A DNA stretch of 28,110 bases from Svornostia sp051306365 (lineage in GTDB: Bacteria; Actinomycetota; Thermoleophilia; Solirubrobacterales; Solirubrobacteraceae). Made by a program: the position numbers and the translations under genes. Shown here piece after piece: positions 21,588 to 28,110 of the stretch. The stretch covers positions 1 to 28,110 of the forward strand of contig JBPPNC010000025.1 in the NCBI GenBank assembly GCA_051306365.1, given 5' to 3'. The notes below the pieces were generated by a model. That model was not told where the DNA came from. It searched no databases and saw only the letters and a list, made by a program, of their open reading frames with translations. Positions within the stretch are counted from its first letter, which is position 1. Every line of letters begins with the position of its first letter.

Positions 21588-22472
21588 ATGACCACCACCG
21601 CCGCGCTGCTGGGCGACTTCTGGAACGACCAGATCGCCGAGCACGGCCGTCAGGGCATCTTCCTGCTGCTCGTGGCGTTCCTCTGCTCCTTCCTGTTCAT
21701 CCGCACGAGCGCGCGGCTGGGCCGGAGCACGACGTGGTGGCCGGGCAGCGTGGTGACCGACGGCGGAGTCCACCTCCATCACCTCGTCTGGGGCATCTGC
21801 ATGATGATGGCGGCCGGCACGGTGGCGTTCACGTTGCGTGACGAGACGCCGTGGTTCGAGCTCTGCGCCGTCGTCTTCGGCATCGGGATGGGCCTGACCA
21901 TCGACGAGTTCGCGTTGTGGGTGTACCTCAGCGACGTGTACTGGGCCAAGCAGGGGCGCGCCTCGATCGACGCGGCGCTGTACGCCGCGACCCTCATGGG
22001 GCTGCTGCTGCTCGGCATCAACCCGTTGGACCTCGAGGAGGGCGCCTGGGCCGTCATCCTCACCGTCGCGACGACGCTGGCGTTCAGTCTCGTCTGCTTC
22101 GCCAAGGAACGGGTGACGCACGGGCTCGTGGGGCTGTTCATCCCGCTGATCTCGCTCATCGGCGCCTGCCGCCTGGCCAAACCCACCTCGTGGTGGGCGA
22201 AGAGGTTCTACGGTGACCGCCGTCCGGAGAAGCAGGCCCGCTCCGAGGCCCGGTTCGCCAGCCGCCGGTCCGATCACTGGAAGAAGACCCTGCAGGACGC
22301 GATCGGCGGGAAGACCAACGCCGAGCTCATCTCGGAGGGCAAGGGCCCCAAGCGCGTCTCCGAGTCCGAGCTGGAGGCCAACCCGGGCGAGGCGCAGCTC
22401 GAAGCCGCCCAGGAGCTGCGCGCGCGGGCCGACCGTGTGGCAGCGGCGTCGTCACCCGACGACCCGGCCTGA
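21588..22472 (+). CDS. Multi-pass membrane protein with intramembrane His and Asp/Glu residues, unknown function
   Basis: A 294-residue protein with about six membrane helices (near 23-41, 62-82, 90-114, 127-144, 153-172, 180-195) and a long charged cytoplasmic tail from about 197. Within or beside helices lie VHLHHLVWG (His62, His64, His65) and GLTIDEFALWVYLSD (Asp106, Glu107), unusual polar residues that could bind a metal. TDGGVHLHH and GRASIDAALY read like conserved family motifs, but I cannot name the family or a function. ATG 21588 is used; in-frame ATG 21576 and GTG 21543 are alternatives. It is divergent from the fatty acid hydroxylase gene. Confidence 0.72.
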   Translation: MTTTAALLGDFWNDQIAEHGRQGIFLLLVAFLCSFLFIRTSARLGRSTTWWPGSVVTDGGVHLHHLVWGICMMMAAGTVAFTLRDETPWFELCAVVFGIGMGLTIDEFALWVYLSDVYWAKQGRASIDAALYAATLMGLLLLGINPLDLEEGAWAVILTVATTLAFSLVCFAKERVTHGLVGLFIPLISLIGACRLAKPTSWWAKRFYGDRRPEKQARSEARFASRRSDHWKKTLQDAIGGKTNAELISEGKGPKRVSESELEANPGEAQLEAAQELRARADRVAAASSPDDPA

Positions 22473-22489
22473 CCGCGCGGCTCGCTTGG

Positions 22490-22495
22490 GATACT
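22490..22495 (+). promoter_or_regulatory. Possible -10 box for the membrane protein at 22502
   Basis: GATACT lies 6 bases before GTG 22502, in the 29-base gap after the previous gene. It is one base off the TANNNT pattern seen at other starts. Confidence 0.35.
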
Positions 22496-22501
22496 TCCTG
22501 C

Positions 22502-23152
22502 GTGGTTCTCGCGCGCCACGCCGACAAGCAACCGCTCGTGGCCGTCCTGCTGGCCGCGGCCGCCCTCGGGCTGGCCCTCGGCCTGGGCGCCCAGCACATC
22601 GGTGACGTCCGGCCGGGCCTCGGCTGGGTCGGGGCGCTCGGTGCGCCGTGGCTCGTCACCGCGTTCGTCGCGGGCGCGCTCGCCCGGCGGGCCAGCATCG
22701 CGGCCGTCGCCGGGGCCATCGCGCTGGCGGTCGGCACGGCCTCGTACTACCTGGCGATGGTCGGGATGGCCGGTCCCGGCGTGCTCGGCTACGCCGTCGT
22801 GGTGGGGGCGTCATGGGGCGTGGTCGCGCTGGGCATCGGCGCGGCCTTCGGCGCCGCCGGCTGCCTGTGGCGCCGGCGGGACGATCTCGCGGGCGCGATG
22901 GCGGCCGCGCTTCCGGCCGGCGCGCTGATGGGTGAAGCCCTGCTACTGGCCACGGTCTGGAACGCTCGTCCCGCGCTGCTCGTCGTCGGCGCCCAATTCG
23001 GCGCCGGCATGACGCTGCCGCTGCTGCTGGTCCGGCGGCCCGGGCTCCGCGTGGCCGCGGTCGGCGCCGCCATCGTCGCCGCGCTCGTGTTCGGGCTCGG
23101 AGAGGCCGTGGTGCGCGACACCCTGCGCGCGGTCGGCTGGGCGGGCGCGTGA
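22502..23152 (+). CDS. Integral membrane protein, DUF6518-like
   Basis: A 216-residue protein made almost entirely of hydrophobic segments, about six or seven helices, among them PLVAVLLAAAALGLALGLGA near the start, GYAVVVGASWGVVALGIGAA and LRVAAVGAAIVAALVFGLGE. It resembles actinobacterial DUF6518-type membrane proteins, an assignment from memory and not firm. Function is unknown. GTG 22502 follows a GATACT box at leaderless spacing. It converges on the kinase gene with nine bases between the stops. Confidence 0.65.
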   Translation: MVLARHADKQPLVAVLLAAAALGLALGLGAQHIGDVRPGLGWVGALGAPWLVTAFVAGALARRASIAAVAGAIALAVGTASYYLAMVGMAGPGVLGYAVVVGASWGVVALGIGAAFGAAGCLWRRRDDLAGAMAAALPAGALMGEALLLATVWNARPALLVVGAQFGAGMTLPLLLVRRPGLRVAAVGAAIVAALVFGLGEAVVRDTLRAVGWAGA

Positions 23153-23161
23153 CCGGCGCGC

Positions 23162-24598
23162 TCAGCCGAGCTCGGCGTCGATCTCCGCGGTGACGCGCTG
23201 GACCTGGGCCTCGGCCGGGTCCTGACCCTGCTGGAGCCGCTCGGAGAACCGGCGGACCGGTTCGATCGAGCCGTAGCGCGAGGCGGCAAGCGCGCTCGAT
23301 GCCTCGTCGGCCAGCAGCACGAGCGCAGCGACGAGGGTGTCCCGTTCCTGGTCGAGAGCCTCGGGCGGCACGGTGGCGCGCATCCGGTCGGCGTGCCGCC
23401 GCGCGGCATCGCGGACCTTGATCGCAAAGTCCCGCTGGAGCGCGAGCGAGCCGCTCGTCTGGGCCTGTTCGGTCGCGGTATCGAGCTCGGCCGCGTACGC
23501 GTCGCGGCTCGTCTGCCAGCTCGCCGCGTACGCCGCCTCGCCGTCGTCGCCGTCCAGCGCCACGACCGCGAAGATCGCGAGCGCCACGACCAGCGCGAGT
23601 GCGCCCCCGAGGACCAGCGGGCGCCGCGAGCGCGCCGCCTGCCTGCCGCGCGTGCCGTGAGCCGATGGCGGCGCAGGCGCGGGAACGCGCTGGTCGCCGT
23701 GATCGCTGGGCCGCGGCGGCAGACCGACCGGCGTAGAGATGACCTGGCCGTCGCCCTCCAGCGCGGCGCGTGCGGCAGCCGCCAGCTCACCGCAGCTGGT
23801 GAACCGCTCGGACGGGGACTTCGCCATCGCGCGGTCGATGACGGACTGGAGTTCCTGCGACACGTCGTCGCGGCAGCGGTCCAGCCGCGGAGGCGGCTCG
23901 TGCAGGTGCGCGAAGAGCATGCGCGACACGCTGTCGGCGTCGTAGGGCAGCTCCCCGGTCAGGCAGGAATACAGCAGTGCGCCGAGCGCGTAGACATCGG
24001 TCTGCGGGCTGAGCGGGCCGAAGCGCTCGGGCTCGATCTGCTCGGGCGCCGCCCATTCGACCGTGCCCATGAACTCGCCCACGCGGGTGATCTCCGGTCC
24101 CTGGGCGTGCAGCGGCTTGATGAGCCCGAAGTCGGAGAGCACCGCGCGGTCGCCCTCGAGCAGGACGTTGCCCGGCTTGACGTCGCGGTGCACGAGCCCG
24201 GCATCGTGGGCTGTATCGAGCGCCGAGGCGAGCTGCTCGATGATCGACAGCGCCCGGGCGGGCGCCAGCGGCCCGTTGTCCAGCAACTGGTGCAGGTCGC
24301 CGCCGCGCACGAGCTGCATCGCGACGTACAACCGGCCGTCGAGCTCCCCGGCGTCATAGATCGCCACGATGTTGGGATGCTGCAGGCGCGCGGCCAGCCG
24401 AGACTCGCGCAGGAAGCGCTCGCGGGCCTCCTCGTCACCTCGCCACCAGTCACCGAGAACCTTGATGGCGGCGGGCCGGTCGAGGTGCACGTGGCGGCCC
24501 TGATAGACCACGCCCATGCCCCCACGGCCGAGCACGCATTCGACCAAGTAGGGGCCGAAGCGCTGGTCCTGCAGGATGGCGTCGTGCTCCGTGCTCAT
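23162..24598 (-). CDS. PknB-type serine/threonine protein kinase, membrane-anchored
   Basis: A 478-residue receptor-like kinase. The N-terminal kinase domain has the glycine loop LGRGGMGVVYQG (23-34), AAIKVL with Lys46, the catalytic loop HRDVKPGNVLL with Asp139, SDFGL with Asp157 and a WAAPEQ motif near 182-187, all present, so it should be active. A Pro-rich linker precedes one membrane helix (about 328-348). The outer domain (about 350-478) is charged and helical (LQRDFAIKVRDAARRHADRM), not PASTA repeats, so the signal differs from that of cell-wall-sensing PknB. ATG 24598 fits the kinase start, with TAGGAT upstream. Confidence 0.92.
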   Translation of the reverse strand: MSTEHDAILQDQRFGPYLVECVLGRGGMGVVYQGRHVHLDRPAAIKVLGDWWRGDEEARERFLRESRLAARLQHPNIVAIYDAGELDGRLYVAMQLVRGGDLHQLLDNGPLAPARALSIIEQLASALDTAHDAGLVHRDVKPGNVLLEGDRAVLSDFGLIKPLHAQGPEITRVGEFMGTVEWAAPEQIEPERFGPLSPQTDVYALGALLYSCLTGELPYDADSVSRMLFAHLHEPPPRLDRCRDDVSQELQSVIDRAMAKSPSERFTSCGELAAAARAALEGDGQVISTPVGLPPRPSDHGDQRVPAPAPPSAHGTRGRQAARSRRPLVLGGALALVVALAIFAVVALDGDDGEAAYAASWQTSRDAYAAELDTATEQAQTSGSLALQRDFAIKVRDAARRHADRMRATVPPEALDQERDTLVAALVLLADEASSALAASRYGSIEPVRRFSERLQQGQDPAEAQVQRVTAEIDAELG

Positions 24599-24614
24599 AT
24601 GGCGCGTCGGAGCG

Positions 24615-24620
24615 ATCCTA
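24615..24620 (-). promoter_or_regulatory. Possible -10 box for the kinase gene
   Basis: Minus-strand TAGGAT (24620-24615) is 16 bases before ATG 24598, so the leader would be about 9-10 bases. It sits in the 75-base divergent region shared with the thioesterase gene. Confidence 0.4.
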
Positions 24621-24673
24621 CTCCGGAGCAGGACAACCGTTACCGCCGCCGCCGGACTTGGAAGAATGGCGCG

Positions 24674-25102
24674 ATGCCGTTCATCCATCGCGAGCGCGTC
24701 CGCTTCGGCGATCTCGACGCCATGCGGCACCTCAACAACGTCGTGTTCCTGCGGTACTTCGAGACCGCGAGGATCGCGTTTCTGCGCGTGCTCGCACCCG
24801 AGCACGATCCGTCACATCCCGAGGCGGACACGTTCGGCCTCATCTTCGCCGAATGCCACATCACCTACCGATCACCCGTCTACTTCGACGAGGAGGTCGC
24901 CGTCGCGTGCGCGGTGGGGTAGGTGCGCCGCTCGGCGTTCCGCGTCGACTTCACGATGCGGGTCGAGGACCGCGTGGCAGCCGAGGGGTACGGCTGGCTC
25001 GTGGGCTTCGACTACGACGCCCAGACGTCCGTCCGACTGCCGCAGACGCTGCGCGGCCGCCTGGAGCAGGAGGCCGCGCAGCGGGAATCCGGTCAGGAGT
25101 AG
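24674..25102 (+). pseudogene. 4HBT-type acyl-CoA thioesterase split by an in-frame TAG
   Basis: The frame encodes a hotdog-fold thioesterase of the YbgC/4-hydroxybenzoyl-CoA type: RVRFGDLDAMRHLNNVVFLR contains the catalytic Asp region and AECHITYRSPVYFDEEVAVA is typical. It stops at TAG 24920-24922 after 82 residues. The same frame then continues with RRSAFRVDFTMRVEDRVAAE and GYGWLVGFDYD and stops at TAG 25100-25102. Together about 141 residues make a full-length thioesterase, so the amber codon interrupts one gene. GAG to TAG, one base, would explain it. GTG directly follows the TAG, so restart is possible. ATG 24674 has GGAAGA 8 bases upstream. It may be a true pseudogene, a sequencing error, or a readthrough case. 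Confidence 0.8.
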
Positions 25103-25197
25103 GAGCGATGCCGAGGTCCGCGCGGTCGTCTTCGACTGCGGGGAAGTACGACGCGGATCCCGTGGCGGATGCGGTCACTCCCGCGGCCCCGGAGTCG

Positions 25198-25203
25198 TAC
25201 CGT
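25198..25203 (+). promoter_or_regulatory. -10 box for leaderless treT
   Basis: TACCGT lies 7 bases before ATG 25211, the same spacing as at hflX and the lipid kinase gene. Confidence 0.5.
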
Positions 25204-25210
25204 CCAAGGC

Positions 25211-26655
25211 ATGTCTGTCACGGTGCTCGACGACCTGGCCGTGCCGCCGCTCGCGGTTGAGCGCTTCGAACCGTTCCTCTCGGCGGGCCAGTACGCCGAG
25301 CTGCTTGACACGGCTGCCAAGGCGCGGCTGCTGCTGCACGACCGCGTTCTGTGGTGCGTCAACTCCACCGCACGCGGGGGAGGGGTCGCCGAGATGCTCG
25401 GGACGCTCCTCGGCTACGCGCGCGGCAGCGGGGTGGATGCCCGGTGGGTCACCATCGACTGCCCGCCCGAGTTCCTCGCCGTCACCAAGCGGCTCCACAA
25501 CCGGCTGCACGGCTTTCCCGGCGACGACGGCCCGCTCGGGGAACGCGAGCGGGACATCTACGAGGAGGTCAGCGCGGAGAACGCCGCCGGGCTCATCGAG
25601 CGCGTCCGTCCGCGCGACGTCGTCCTCCTGCACGACCCGCAGACGGCGGGGCTGGCCCCCGCGCTCGCAGCCAGCGGCGCGCTGGTGATCTGGCGCCTGC
25701 ACATCGGGGCCGACACCCCGAACGCCCACGTCGAGCAGGCACAGGCCTTTCTCCGGCCGTACGGCGAGCACGCCCGGGCCTGGGTCTTCTCGCGCAGGCA
25801 GTTCATCTGGCCCGGGCTGGATCCCCAGCGCTGCCACGTCATCGCGCCGTCGATCGATGCGCTGTCTCCGAAGAACCAGCCGATGGAGCCGGAGACGGTC
25901 ACGGCCATCCTGCAGTCGACCGGCCTCCTCGCCAACGGTGCGGACGACAACGCAGCGTTCCTGCGGCGTGACCGCACGCCCGGACGGGTCGAGCGCCGCG
26001 CGCTGATGGTCGAGGAGGCGCCGACACCCGCGGACGCCCCACTCGTGGCCCAGGTGTCGCGGTGGGACGGCCTCAAGGACCCCCTCGGCGTCGTCACCGG
26101 GTTCGCCCAAGCGCTGCCGCATCTCGGCGCGCCCACCTCATCGTCGCGGGGCCAGACGTCACCGCTGTGGCCGACGACCCCGAAGGCGCCGGCGTCCTGC
26201 ACGACGTCACGGAGCGCTGGCGCGCGCTGCCGCCGCTGGAGCGCAGCCGCATCCACCTTGCGAGCCTGCCCATGGACGATCCGCAGGAGAACGCGGCGAT
26301 CGTCAACGCGCTGCAGCGGCGAGCGGACATCATCGTGCAGAAGTCCCGGGCCGAGGGTTTCGGGCTCACCGTGGCCGAAGGGATGTGGAAGGCGCGCGCG
26401 GTGCTGGCATCCCGCGTCGGCGGGATCCAGGACCAGATCATCGACGGTGTCAACGGGGTGCTCCTCGACAACCCGGACGACCTCGAGGACTACGGGCGCA
26501 AGCTGTCACTCCTCCTGTACGACGGCGCGCAACGGGCCCGGCTCGGCGCCGCCGCGCGCGAGCGCGTGCGCGAGCGGTTCCTGGAGTCACGCCACCTCGA
26601 GGACTGGGTGGCGGTCTTCCTCACGGTGGTCTCGCCGGCGACGTCAGCCGGCTGA
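25211..26655 (+). pseudogene. treT: Trehalose synthase-like glycosyltransferase (TreT type), frameshifted
   Basis: The gene encodes a GT4-family enzyme like TreT, which makes trehalose from an NDP-glucose and glucose. The first part (25211 to about 26125) has WCVNSTARGGGVAEMLGTLL, VTKRLHNRLHGFPGDDG, LLHDPQTAGL, VIWRLHIGADTPN and VAQVSRWDGLKDPLGVVTGF. Then the frame is lost: the continuation AHLIVAGPDVTAVADDPEGA, KSRAEGFGLTVAEGMWKARA and VGGIQDQIIDGVNGVLLDNP lies one base back, starting near 26128, and ends at TGA 26655. One missing base in 26123-26131 explains this. The total, about 481 residues, is plausible for the family. It may be a mutation or a sequencing error. The end overlaps the DUF3516 gene tail-to-tail by 12 bases. 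Confidence 0.85.
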
Positions 26656-28110
26656 CCCGAACGACTCGGTCCGGATGACGGGCTCGCCTGCACCATCGGA
26701 GGCGTCGAGATCCACGATGGCCTCGATCGCCCAGTCGTGGTGGCCCTCCGGGTCGTGGATGATCTGCCGCACCCGCCAGGTCCGCGCTCCGCTGCCCGCA
26801 GGCGAGGGCTCGACGATCAGCAGCTCCGGGGCACGCGCCGCGGGCCCGTCGTCCATCGACTCGTGTTCGTCCCAGTACGCGCCGAGTGCCTCCTCCCACG
26901 CCGTCGCGGTCATGGAGACCCGGAGGGGCGGATCGGCCAGTGCGGCCGCAGCGGCCTCGACGTCCGCGAGTTGATCGAACCGGTCGCGCGCCGCGAGCTG
27001 CACCTTCTGGAACATCGCGTTGCGCACCATCATGCGGAACACGCGGGCGTTGGCCGTGATCGGCCGCTGTGGCGCAGGCGGCTCCCCGGCGGCGGCCGCT
27101 GCTGCGGCACGCGCCACGGACTCCGGATCGGTGAGCGCCTCCCACTCGTCGAGCAGACTCGAGTCCGTCTGGCGGACGGTCTCACCGAGCCAGTCGATGA
27201 TGTCGTCGAGCTCGTCGGTCTTCACCTGCTCGGGCACGGTCTGGCGCAGCGCCCTGTACGCGTCGCTGAGGTAGCGCAGGACGAGGCCCTCCGAGCGCGC
27301 GAGGCCGTAGAACGACACGAACTCCGTGAACGTGCGGCCGTGCTCGTACATGTCGCGGACCACCGACTTCGGAGACAGGTCGGTCTCCCGCACCCAGGGA
27401 TGGGTCTCGCGATAGATGCGCAGCGCGTCCTCGAGCGGCTCGGCCAGCGGGCGCGGGTGGGTGACCTGCTCGAGCAGCTCCATCCGCTCGTCGTACTCGA
27501 TCCCCTCGGCCTTCATCTCGGCCACCGCCTCGCCGCGCTCCTTGTGCGCCTGCGCGGACAGGACCGGGAACGGGTCGTCGAGGATCGCCTCCACCACTGA
27601 TAGGACGTCGAGAGCGTACGTCTCGGACTCCGGGTCGATGAGCTCGAAGGCGACCAGCGCGAACGATGCCAGCGGCTGGTTCAGCGCGAAGTCGTCCTGG
27701 AGGTGCGGCGCGAGCTGCAGCGTGCGCCCGTGCTCGTCGGGCTCGGGCAGCCACTCGAGGACGCCGGCCTCGACGAGCTCGTTGCCGAGCGTCTCGGCCT
27801 GCTCGGTCAGCCGCCGGCGGCCGCGTTCGTCCTCGTGGTTGTCCTCCATGAGCGCCCGCATCGTGGAGATGGGGTCCGCGGGCTGGTTGACGACGTTGAG
27901 GATCATCGCGTGGTCCACCCGCATGCGGGACACCAGCGCTTCGGGCTTGGCGTGCTTCAGCCGCTCGAAGGTCTCCTCGTTCCAGCTCACCGCGCCCTCC
28001 TGCGGCTTCTTGCGCTGGACCCTGCGCTGCTTCTTGGGGTCGTCCCCGGCCTTCGCCAGCGCGCGCTTGTTGTCGATGACGTGCTCTGGCGCCTGCACGA
28101 TGACGTACCC
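26644..28110 (-). CDS. DEAD/DEAH-box helicase, C-terminal DUF3516 part (5' end outside window)
   Basis: The frame is open to the right edge of the window and gives the last 488 residues of a larger protein. It matches the DUF3516 C-terminal region of actinobacterial RNA-helicase-like proteins: APEHVIDNKRALAKAGDDPK (linker after the helicase core), SWNEETFERLKHAKPEALVS, FALNQPLASFALVAFELIDP, MELLEQVTHPRPLAEPLEDA, ETDLSPKSVVRDMYEHGRTF and SEGLVLRYLSDAYRALRQTV. The ATP-binding helicase motifs should lie beyond 28110. Family members are putative RNA helicases of unknown specific role. The stop at 26644 lies within the end of the treT gene. Confidence 0.87.
   Translation of the reverse strand, partial: GYVIVQAPEHVIDNKRALAKAGDDPKKQRRVQRKKPQEGAVSWNEETFERLKHAKPEALVSRMRVDHAMILNVVNQPADPISTMRALMEDNHEDERGRRRLTEQAETLGNELVEAGVLEWLPEPDEHGRTLQLAPHLQDDFALNQPLASFALVAFELIDPESETYALDVLSVVEAILDDPFPVLSAQAHKERGEAVAEMKAEGIEYDERMELLEQVTHPRPLAEPLEDALRIYRETHPWVRETDLSPKSVVRDMYEHGRTFTEFVSFYGLARSEGLVLRYLSDAYRALRQTVPEQVKTDELDDIIDWLGETVRQTDSSLLDEWEALTDPESVARAAAAAAAGEPPAPQRPITANARVFRMMVRNAMFQKVQLAARDRFDQLADVEAAAAALADPPLRVSMTATAWEEALGAYWDEHESMDDGPAARAPELLIVEPSPAGSGARTWRVRQIIHDPEGHHDWAIEAIVDLDASDGAGEPVIRTESFGSAG

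Noticed and set aside
24920..24922. TAG in the thioesterase as a pyrrolysine codon
   Set aside because: Nothing in the window supports pyrrolysine use, the residue is not at a catalytic site, and other genes here also end in TAG.
1..28110. Mobile elements, CRISPR arrays, tRNA or rRNA genes, phage or defence islands
   Set aside because: No transposase, integrase, regular repeat-spacer pattern, tRNA cloverleaf or rRNA sequence was seen; composition looks even across the window.

Overview
The window is about 28 kb of very GC-rich, densely packed chromosomal DNA with no mobile element, rRNA, tRNA or CRISPR array that I can see. Gene content points to an actinobacterium, most likely of the Thermoleophilia/Solirubrobacterales type: MurT/GatD peptidoglycan amidation, a DUF3516 helicase, TreT-type trehalose synthase, a PknB-type kinase, actinobacterial membrane proteins of unknown function, and many start codons sitting directly behind a TANNNT -10 box (leaderless transcripts). 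The lineage is an inference from content, not from a marker gene.

Layout. 1-2.8 kb: the tail of an unknown gene, a low-complexity Ala/Pro/Glu protein with an RGG-rich tail, and the ribosome-associated GTPase HflX. 2.8-7.0 kb (minus strand): a MazG-like/YCII pair, then a four-gene osmoprotectant ABC transporter operon (ATPase, two permeases, lipoprotein receptor) joined by 4-base start/stop overlaps. 7.05-10.75 kb (minus): a second tightly coupled operon of lipid kinase, MurT, a SAM methyltransferase and GatD, so the methyltransferase sits between the two subunits of the lipid II amidating enzyme. 10.8-13.6 kb (minus): a chemoreceptor and a HAD phosphatase. 13.6-17.6 kb: small genes in divergent and convergent pairs (cyclophilin, membrane proteins, epoxide-hydrolase-like protein, VOC protein, zinc-ribbon protein), several sharing very short divergent promoters. 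17.9-20.4 kb: a secreted copper protein with a monooxygenase-like His/Met pattern joined to a cupredoxin domain, then UppP and a DUF167 protein. 20.5-23.2 kb: a miniature FlgC-like protein, an FA2H-type fatty acid hydroxylase and two multi-pass membrane proteins. 23.2-28.1 kb: a Ser/Thr kinase, a thioesterase broken by an in-frame amber codon, a TreT trehalose synthase broken by a frameshift, and the C-terminal part of a DUF3516 helicase running off the window.

Functional themes. The window combines cell-envelope work (MurT/GatD, UppP recycling of undecaprenyl carrier, lipid kinase, fatty acid hydroxylase), osmotic-stress protection (betaine-type uptake plus trehalose synthesis), translation/RNA (HflX, RGG protein, DUF3516 helicase) and signalling (chemoreceptor, kinase). 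The best candidates for undescribed biology are the copper monooxygenase-like/cupredoxin fusion with a palindrome abutting its start codon, the methyltransferase inside the murT-gatD operon together with a MurT lacking one zinc-ribbon cysteine, the RGG protein next to hflX, and the orphan mini-FlgC.
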